Positions 56,450-64,000 of a stretch of DNA of 64,000 nucleotides are shown one piece after another. The position numbers were made by a program, and so were the translations under genes. This stretch comes from Acanthococcus lagerstroemiae (taxonomy: Eukaryota; Arthropoda; Insecta; Hemiptera; Eriococcidae): the NCBI GenBank assembly GCA_031841125.1, contig CM063113.1, positions 42,562,197-42,626,196 on the forward strand. Reading direction: 5' to 3'. How positions within the stretch are numbered: position 1 is the first letter of the stretch; each line of letters opens with the position of its first letter. A model generated the notes under the pieces. The model was not told the origin of the DNA and made no database searches. It was given only the letters and a program-made list of their open reading frames with translations.

Positions 56450-57830
56450 CGTCCAAAATAAAAAATTTTCTTAGAAATTCTGCAAGGAATTGAAAAAATG
56501 TTGTTGTTTTACTCGTAGATGTATGTTCTTTGTCATTTTTAAAGGTCAACACCATGAAATCCACCCCACCCTCATCCATCGAAAAAGAATTCTGTTACCG
56601 GATCCATTGCAACGTCGGATGCAGTTGGGACGAATGGTTATCTTCAAGGACTATGTTCTAGTTTATCCTAGTGTTGAAAATTCTCTCCTCTTCCCAAAGG
56701 AGGACTGGGAGGTGCCGCAAATGTAAAAATCTTTCATGGAAATATATCGTGAGAAATATCGAAATCGGAATATTTCGAATCGCTAAACTTGAAGGTGTAA
56801 TCAGCAATCCAGCCCGGATTTTGCTCCAAAGTCGACTTTCCCCCTTCTGAGGGCCTCGTTTGAATTTGCCAAGAAAATTAAATACAAAATGGGGTGGGTC
56901 TTTTTGAGCGCTGAGTTCGAAAATTTTATCGAATTTTTGGGCCCTTTAAACAAACAAATTTGACTTTGCTCGAAAAAAAGAAAATGAACGAAATATCAGA
57001 GTAGGAATTTTCCGGATTTCTCAGTTCAAAAATTTCATCCGACTTTTAATCCAATACAGATTCGGGTTCCAAAATCAAAATTTGTCGTTTTCAAATGGGC
57101 AAACTTGATTCAACCTGTAAAATCAAACGAAGCTAAGCAAGGGATTCTCGTGTGACTCATTTTTTAAAGATTAAATTAAATTATTGGATTAAACCACCAT
57201 TTTGACCATTTAAATTAGACTCCTTTGAGTGGACAAAATAGATCGGGTGGGAGGACTGAACAACGTACCGGAATACGGAGCTGGATAATTTAGTCATGAG
57301 TTTTAATCCGATCTCCATTTGGGCCACTAATGGGACTTCTTCCTCTTCCCACAGGTGAATTGATAGGTGTTCTACAAAAGCAGGAAAAATACCGCTTCAA
57401 TTTCCAGAATAAGAATAATTCTGATCCTGTCCACGAGGAAGATGAAAAGAAATTGTCCTTTCCCGGTTGATTCTTTGCTTAGAAAATCCAACGAAGTTCC
57501 GAAATGAGTATAGTTTTCTCTGTCGCTGAGCTACTTCAATCAGGTTTTTGACTCAAGCATGATTGGTACTGCAAATTTGACCTTTTCCCCTTTAGGGATT
57601 CATCTGTCTCGACGATGAATGAAACGAATCTCGAAAGGGATTTTTTTTGGGTCGCTAATTTGGCACAACTGAGTGAGATTTTCTGATTTCGTTTTAATTT
57701 GGTACCCAAAATTTAAATTTCAAATGTTGAATTGACAAGATTCGACTTCACGTCAAAAAAATCAAACTGTCAACATTAGATGAGCCCCTCACCACCTTGT
57801 TTTTTTTACTGAGAACTTTTTTTTCGTACG
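56450..57830. other. AT-rich non-coding DNA
   Basis: Words of the type TTCGAAAATTTC, TTTGACTTTG and AAATTTGAC recur, similar to those at 58600-60200 and 63100-63660, suggesting a shared old low-complexity background. No gene. Confidence 0.4.
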
Positions 57831-57929
57831 AAAAAACATGATATTCTTACTTTTTTCACGATTTAAAAAAACGTTTTGTTATTTAAGGGGGGGGGGGGGA
57901 AGAAAAGAAAACAGTACTTCACATTTTTT

Positions 57930-58620
57930 ATTTTTTTTAAAAGGCAATTTTTATTTCGAAGGAAAGTTGCTGGTTGCTTTTCTTGGTGGAAAAAGGAAAG
58001 TTTTTCTCATTGAGAAAAGAGATAGGAAAATTTCCCTCACGTCCCTTGAGAAAAGGAACAAATTCCTTTGTCCTCTCAGAAAAAAGAGACGGAGCGATTT
58101 TCTTTCTTTTCTGAAAAAGAACAAAACGGTTCTTAACAAGGAAAAACAAAATATTTTCCTTTTTTTTTTTCTAAAAGAGAACAGAATGTTTTCCGTTTTA
58201 CAAAAAAATGAAACAGTTGGGTTAACCTTCCTTTAATAAACGGACCATGCCAGGCCTGGATCCATTAGGGGATTACCCCCTCCCTCAAAAACCAAAAAAA
58301 AAGGAAAAGGAAAACTCTGCAGGGGAAAAGAAGAAAAAAAGTTGCGGGAGAGGGGCAGAACAAATTACCCCCGCTCTTTTTGCCATTTCCCATCTCAAGA
58401 TGGTCGTCTGAATCCGCGCCTGGACCATGCTCTTCTTATTCAGGAAATAGAACGGATGATATTCCCTTTCGGTTTAAAAAAAAGGATGAACTTTTGATTA
58501 GAGCTGTTTCCTTCTTCTTCCCTTCAAGAAGTACTCAGTCTTCAAAATAAGAACAGTTTTATTTTCCATCCTTGATGAAAGAAAACAATGACATTCTCCT
58601 CTTTTAGAAATGATTTTCGA
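57930..58620 (+). repeat. Array of degenerate short palindromic units
   Basis: Units of roughly 30-55 bp have the form GAAAAGRAACA-(4-8 bases)-TGTTTTCCTTTT: for example GAAAAAGAACAAAACGGTTC, AGAACAGAATGTTTTCC, ATAGAACGGATGATATTCCC and AGAACAGTTTTATTTTCC. About eight to ten units are present, interrupted by a MITE at 58251-58422. A 132-codon frame through it is Lys/Phe-rich and follows from the composition. Confidence 0.55.
58251..58422. mobile_element. hAT-like MITE (CAGGC..GGAT), perfect 8-bp duplication
   Basis: Termini CAGGCCTGGATCCATTAG and GTCTGAATCCGCGCCTG are imperfect inverted repeats. Flanks GACCATGC (58243-58250 and 58423-58430) are identical. Poly-C/G tracts lie inside. CAGGCGCGGAT termini are known from many animal hAT-type MITEs. 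Confidence 0.9.
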
Positions 58621-58629
58621 GCTCACAAA

Positions 58630-59395
58630 GAATTATTCCAATAATTTTGTTCAAGTTTTTCGGCAAAGTCAAATTGATCCATTTGAAAGAGTCGAAATTT
58701 GGATGCCGGAGCTCAAATCGAGGTCGGCTCGAATACTGTAGACGTTCGAAAAGCGTCTCTATGGGAACCTCGTTTAATGTTTTCGCCAAAGTCAATTTGG
58801 CCCCTTCAGACAGGGAACAGTCAACTTTTGGGCACCAGTCGGTGTCGAATTGAAAACCTGCTGATTGAATATTCGAACTCGGCATTACAGAAGAATAATT
58901 ATTTATCTTAATACTTCGTTCGACTTTCTAAGCTGAATCAATTTCGTCTATTTAAAGGAATCAAACTTCAGGGGAAATATACACATATCAACACATTGAA
59001 TTAGAATATTATTACAATAAATGAAACAAACGAACATTAGAATGACAAAGTAGCAGTATTGAAAATATTCAGCTGTATTAAAAGATGCGGAACAGTAAAT
59101 GGAATAAAAGAACAGTAAAATGATAATTTAGCAGTATTAAAAATATTAAGCATTAAAAGAAAAGCTTAAAAAATGAAATAAATGAATAGTTAATTCTTCA
59201 TAACGATTAAACTCGCCCCTCTACTGTACAAGTAGCGCTTTTGTTGCTTTTTCAGGTCGTCCTCTCTTTTTCTTCTGCCTAATTGGTACATTTTTAGACT
59301 CAGCAGGGACAGTACAAAGCTTCAGCCTGATCAGTAAACTGAGTAGATGCTTACAGGTCAAATGTTTGAAGAAGTAGGGGCAGAAGCGGGACGAC
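58630..59395. other. Non-coding DNA, no gene recognised
   Basis: 58604-58911 has overlapping frames on both strands without domains. About 59000-59200 is A-rich with GAAACAAACGAAC and AGCAGTATT..AAATATT words repeated a few times. No gene. Confidence 0.4.
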
Positions 59396-59398
59396 CAA

Positions 59399-59656
59399 CA
59401 GGGACATAACCGAAGAGTTTTTCCTCCTGGAGAGGGGGGGGGCGCAAAATGGTGAGAGTCCCAACTGACTCAACTCAAAATCCCCAAGTATCAAAGCAAC
59501 AAAAACAAAACCGTTGACTTGTTGGATTTTGCCAACTTCTCAACTCAATTTCCAAGTATCGAAGCAAAAAACACCTTCTTATAGGACTTGTTGGTTTTCC
59601 TCAACTGCTGAGTAGAAAATTCCTACCGGGGTGTCCCCCCATTCGGTACGCCTCTG
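59399..59656 (-). mobile_element. hAT-like MITE, family 1
   Basis: Termini CAGGGACATAACCGAAGAG and TTCGGTACGCCTCTG; flanks ACGACCAA (59391-59398) and ACGGCCAG (59657-59664) agree at 6 of 8. The interior shows CCCAACTGACTCAACTCA, CAAGTATC and CTTGTTGGATTTTGCCAAC of the family in reverse orientation, with a G8 tract at the end. Confidence 0.85.
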
Positions 59657-59669
59657 ACGGCCAGTCTTC

Positions 59670-60370
59670 ACACGTTCTGCTGATTCAACCTTCTATTCTG
59701 ATTGACTCATGGTGTATAACATTCTTCACTTACTGTTCATACAAGTTAAATTATCAGTTCAGGGTTAATGTACACTTCTAACTTTCTTTACTGCTCTGTT
59801 ATGCTCTTCTAATGTTCCCCGGTTACTGTGCTAGTATTCTTTTCTAATGTCCCGATAAATCGCACCCAAATTTAAATTGTGGGGCTCGAATCGGAGTAAG
59901 ATTAAAAATCGAATTGTGTTTCTTCGAAGTGGGCGATCACAAATCTCCTATTCGGATTCCTCTCTCAGTTTTTTCTGCGACTTCGAATGGGTCCATGTAA
60001 ATAACTTAAACATGGATTTGAGGGCATAACTCTGGGTCTATTACAAAATTAATACAATTTCCGAACTCATCGACCCCAAAAAACTCCATTTTGAATCTCG
60101 TTCAATTTTTTCAGCGAAGTCAAATTGGTCCGTAGTTTCTAATTCGAATTTCGGGTCGAAGCCGGGATTGGATGAAAAGTTGGTGAATTTATCGAACTCG
60201 GCCATCCAAGAAACTCATATACTCCATTACCTTAAGTAGTAAATTCATGCAGTTTTTATTTTTCTATTAATTCGTCTACTCAACACATGATGTTTCCTGA
60301 ATGCTGGAAATGCATTATTAGTTCATCACTCATTAGGATTCAAGTTAAAAAAAAAATAGTCCTGATAAAT
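59670..60370. other. Non-coding DNA, no gene recognised
   Basis: Contains the recurring words CGAACTC, AATCTCGTTCAATTTTTTC and GTCAAATTGGTCC also seen at 58660-58800, so it is part of the same old repeat background. Confidence 0.35.
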
Positions 60371-60373
60371 TTG

Positions 60374-60509
60374 CTTGGTAGGGGAATGTCTGGTGGGACG
60401 TATGGCGATGCACGCATGCCAAAAAGGCCCCTGAGACACGGCACCCCCGGCCCCGGAAATTGCTCTTTCGAGTATCTCATCAGTGGCCGGAGGGACTTGG
60501 TAGGGGAAT
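60374..60509 (-). mobile_element. GC-rich retroposon, short copy with 14-bp duplication
   Basis: Perfect 14-bp direct repeats CTTGGTAGGGGAAT (60374-60387 and 60496-60509) flank a 108-bp GC-rich insert. On the minus strand the insert reads CGGCCACTGATGAGATACTC ... GGCATGCGTGCATCGCC ... CGTCCCACCAG. It matches the 3' part of the longer copy at 62425-62771, so this is a 5'-truncated copy. Target duplication plus 5' truncation indicate LINE-type retroposition. The source (SINE or LINE 3' end) is not identified. Confidence 0.8.
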
Positions 60510-60519
60510 AAAATGGCTT

Positions 60520-62420
60520 CAAATTATTAATTGCTCTATCTACAGTTATGTAATCTCCACCCCCTCGCCCCAGCCGCTGACCAGTTTTCAATCTATGTAT
60601 GTCGTGTTGTTTGTATTCCCAATAGCATTTAGAACACGATAAATTAACGAAAAAATTAACGAAGTTTAGAATTTGGAAGTACACAAGCTTTTCACCCCTC
60701 CGAAAATACGATAATGACTTGCTAATTTAATTATTGGTGCCGGTGTGGAATTTAAAGGGTCTTTGGAGAAAGTTTCCGACTGTGTCATGATTCAGTGATT
60801 AGGGATGAATGCGAAGACAGATTTATCCACGGGCGGGTGGCTTCGACACTCAGCCACGTAACTTTTTACAATTTTCACGCCGTGTAGTCGCACGTACTAT
60901 TTCTATTTCGCCTGATTTTCTTTCACGGGGTTTTATTCGTCGCGCCGCGTTATTTTATATTCAATTTTATTTTGAAAAAGAGTGGTCCATAGCGCGAACA
61001 AACTATTGCATTACTGTACTCGACTGAAATATATCTAGAAAGGAGTCGGTTTCAGTGTTGAAAATAGGGTCTGCACTAGACTATTTCACTGAAGAAATAT
61101 TGACTGCGCCCTACAACACCTTTAACTCCAAAAATCTCATCAGTCGTTGATCTAATAAATAAAACAGTCGTGACCGAAACTGTAGATTTAAAAAAAAAAT
61201 GTCACTCTCTGTCATCTAAAGTTGGATGGGACTTGCGGTTTGTAAATAGAAATGTTTGAAAGACGACAGACTTCACCCAATTTAAATATCTCTGTCTCGT
61301 GGAGAGCAAAACACGCCGAATAACCCCATTATCCCTGAAGAGCACATTTTGATCTTTTAATCTACCTTAACGGTCCGAAGAGGCCAATTTTCGAACTTTA
61401 CCTTAATTTTGCCATCTCAGATGAAGTATCTGAATTTCAACTTCCTAACTCAACTATATGACTCTTTTTATCTTACTTCCGGATCAAGCAAAAAAATAAA
61501 TAAATAAGCAAGCTGAAGTTTGAAATTCTCAAGTTCATTCTGGCTGCTACCTTAAGACCCCCGTGAATTTCCTTGCGGTGGGTTCCCAATTGTGAAGTGA
61601 TGGAGGAAAATCAGTTTTTCGTCGAAAACTCGTTAACTGTGGTGGAGAATGCAAAATGAGTTGTAATGAAAATGAAAGCCCATCAAATTCCTATAAAAAA
61701 ATGTAATCTACTGTTTCCCATTAATTGCTTTCCGAACACCATACCATGGCTCAGTATTGACCCTCTTCCTCTTCCTACTCTTAAGTTTTATGGAGAGAAA
61801 CACTGTTTTTGGGCATTGTTCTTCAGACTCGGTACTAGAGTTCTTTTATATAGGGGTGGACTTCATCGTTAAAAGTGATAAATACTTATCATTTACGAGC
61901 GAAGCGAGCCCAGTATTTCCTATTTTTGGAGATGTTCTATGAAATTTTTCATTTTGGGCAGTCAAGAGGAGGTTATCCCTAAATTCCCCCTCCAAACCAG
62001 CTATTTAATGGAAGAGGTGTTAATTTTACGAGTACATTTACTTGATTCCATTTCTTTATAATTTTCCATACCTATTATTGTCATCGCACCCTGACTTATC
62101 ACAAGACTCAAATTTGAACACGTTAAAGGTCACTGATTCTTTTTTATTAATAGAAAAATCCGAATCTGTTGAGAAAATTTCAAATCGTCAAATTACGAAT
62201 TTTCGGTTGCTATGCATGATTTTGTAGAAGTCGAATGAACTATCAAAATTTCGGTTGTTTTCTTCTTTTTTTGTAAGGGGTGAAGGAGAAGACTGAAAAT
62301 TTATTAATGGCTCTGGGATCGTCGATTGAATTTTATTTTTAGGTCGAAAGCCACTTTTCGTGTATAATGTTGAAAGAAGAAGCACATTAGAGCTTGTGTC
62401 AATCATAAGCTATGCAGCTA
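60520..62420. other. Non-coding DNA, no gene recognised
   Basis: Frames at 60809-61027, 61666-61872 and 62042-62227 have no domain. ACGAGCGAAGCGAGCCCAGT at 61896 is a small palindrome reminiscent of a Helitron hairpin but lacks a CTRR end. Confidence 0.4.
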
Positions 62421-62424
62421 CTGC

Positions 62425-62772
62425 AGACCTCCCGGCAGGGCTCCCCTGCTGTCCCCACCTGCCTGCGTCGTCACACGCACCAAGACGAGGAGGTGAGGAG
62501 TGAGTGAAAAGGAAGTGCGTCCGGCTGTGGGGGTCCTGAAATTTCCAGGCTAGTGCTCGGGGAGCGCGAACCTCGGTCAGTACCCATGGTGGCCCTTGCA
62601 GGACACGCGCTTTGAAAGCGGCGCGGTGAAGTGGAGGCTCGGGTCGGCCTCAAAGCGTCCTCCCGGCCACTGATACGATACTCGGAAGGGTAGTTTCCGG
62701 GCCCGGGAGTGGGGTGTCTTAGGGCCACTTTGGCATTTTGGCATGCGTGCATCGCCTTACGTCCCACCACAC
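62425..62772 (+). mobile_element. GC-rich retroposon, longer copy
   Basis: About 345 bp of GC-rich sequence with sharp edges in AT-rich DNA. Its 3' 130 bp (CGGCCACTGATACGATACTC ... CGTCCCACCACACCA) match the copy at 60388-60495 on the opposite strand, and it ends in an AT-rich TTATTAAAAATAAA tail. A 99-codon minus-strand frame through it is Pro/Ser/Arg-rich and probably not real. No clear A or B box, so a LINE 3' UTR or an atypical SINE are both possible. Confidence 0.65.
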
Positions 62773-62774
62773 CA

Positions 62775-64000
62775 TTATTAAAAATAAATCAGAAGCCATT
62801 ATTTGAAATCTCGAAATTGGCAAAAATTGATCGACGTTAAAAACTCAAGTGAACTACGAGTATTAAAATAGCTGCTACTGTAATTCCTATATAATTTTGG
62901 TTGATTGATTCATTGATTCATTTTTTTTTCAAGATTTGCAAAAAGTTTGTAATTTGATGGTTTTTTATTTTAAAGGTTTAAATGTACCCCTCTTCCTCCC
63001 CTGATAATCGTTCTCAGGCAGTTTTGAAATTTTTTCTGTAATCGGGATTTTTGTAATTCGATAGTTTAAAAAATTTTGAAATAATAAACCAAATTTGTCC
63101 ACTGTGAACTTTTAGCTAGTTTTTGGGGTTTTACTGGAGGTGATATCAAAAGTTTAAGACACTGATGATGGAATTTCTGAATTGAGCAGCCGAACTTCCT
63201 TCCCGACTTCCCATTTTGATTCTTAATTGGATTTCCGAGAAGTCAGTTTTGATCAGTTCAAAAGTTTAGTTTTGGCTTTTGGAGTCTAAATCGGGGATCT
63301 AAGAGAAATCTAATGAAATTTTCGAATTTTAAGGCCCAGAAAATCTCTAATTTGATATCTTACTCGATTTTCAAAGAAAAGTCATCTTTTTGATTATTTT
63401 AGTAGTCAATGTTGACTTTTGGTGATAAAAAACTGATATAGTCTTGGATTCAGCGCCTCAAAAAATGACTCCTATTTTGATATATTACTCGATTTTCCAA
63501 GAAGTCTGAATTTGAACACTGTAGGACTCAGATTTGAATTCTGAAACTCGAAGTAGAGTTTGAAAAAAGTCTGGTGAAATTTTCGAATTTCGTAACCCCA
63601 AGATTCCCATTTTGATGATTTTCTCTCCAAAAATTTCAAGTTAGTGGCAAGTTCTAGTCCCACGTTGGGAGAGAAATTTTTCCCCTAAAAAAATCTTGCT
63701 ATTAGAGGTGCCGAATAAAGGAAAAATAATGCCATTATTTTATTATTTTTTCATTCATTCATGAAATATTCAGAAATGGGCTAATCTCAGCATTTTTGGC
63801 GGGAAAAATGAGAATAAATGCATAGAATAATATTTTTTTTTTATTCTCTTTAAATTAGGAATCAGATTTGCCTTAGGACTCGGGTGCATGTGTAAATATT
63901 TTGTGTTCCTTGTATATAAAGTGATTCCTTTCAACTGACTCTCAACTCACTTTTCCCTGTGCATAAATTATCTTTCTTCCCTTTACCTATCGCAGGATTT
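62775..64000. other. AT-rich non-coding DNA
   Basis: Repeated phrases such as CGATTTTC.AAGAAGTC, GAAATTTTCGAATTT and CATTTTGAT occur at irregular spacing of about 100-150 bp from 63170 to 63640, suggesting an old diverged tandem repeat. No gene found. Confidence 0.4.

Noticed and set aside
57838..58236. 132-codon Lys/Phe-rich frame
   Set aside because: It runs through the degenerate palindromic array and a poly-G tract; composition explains the openness.
61893..61915. GAGCGAAGCGAGC palindrome as a Helitron end
   Set aside because: No CTRR sequence after the hairpin.
62471..62770. 99-codon Pro/Ser-rich frame
   Set aside because: Lies antisense in the GC-rich retroposon; GC-rich DNA lacks stops by chance and the frame is not kept in the copy at 60388.

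Overview
The window looks like repeat-rich, gene-poor nuclear DNA of an animal, most likely an insect or other arthropod. The base composition is AT-rich. There are no long open frames outside mobile elements, no operons and no rRNA genes. The recognisable proteins are decayed animal-type transposon proteins: RTE-clade and RNase H-bearing LINEs, a Ty3/gypsy pol, a MULE transposase and a mariner-like transposase tail. I cannot name the species, and I could not support any host protein-coding gene. Most short open frames are chance frames in low-complexity or repeat DNA.

Layout. 1-2.9 kb: AT-rich sequence with simple-sequence drift. 2.95-4.86 kb: repeat X, repeat M, an RTE LINE tail split by a short inverted-repeat element, then a Helitron-like 3' end. 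6.06-15.4 kb: three copies of a roughly 3.2-kb unit; the outer two are nearly identical and the middle one is full of single-base dropouts. 17.4-19.5 kb: a hairpin with a hammerhead-like core, a tRNA-derived SINE, a hAT-like MITE and a strong GC-rich palindrome. 21.5-22.9 kb: a MITE with a perfect 8-bp target duplication, then a field of ACTACT/AGTAGT words. 24.4-24.8 kb: a tandem duplication. 28.0-33.0 kb: further hAT-like MITEs and an M-X-M composite. 34.8-41.9 kb: a nest of broken LINEs, a MULE remnant and a 2.2-kb TA-flanked element inserted in an RTE LINE. 42.3 kb: an intact tRNA-SINE with a 17-bp target duplication. 43.7-48.1 kb: a MITE and a 5'-truncated gypsy element fused to repeats X and M. 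49.1-49.6 kb: a field of GACATAA/TTATGTC words. 52.9-53.8 kb: an 880-bp TA-flanked inverted-repeat element. 55.2-56.5 kb: three related units, one split by a MITE while another keeps the empty site. 57.9-58.6 kb: an array of short palindromic units split by a MITE. 59.4-62.8 kb: a MITE and two copies of a GC-rich retroposon.

Two patterns unify the window. First, several small elements (about 120-360 bp) have termini starting CAGGGACG, CAGGGCCG, CAGTGGCG, CAGGC or CATAG, mostly with a poly-C or poly-G tract near one end, and carry 8-bp target duplications. This points to at least six families mobilised by hAT-type transposases. Second, two larger elements at 37.5 and 52.9 kb share TA target sites, termini beginning RGGG and repeated copies of a terminal motif inside. 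They may belong to one little-described non-autonomous group.
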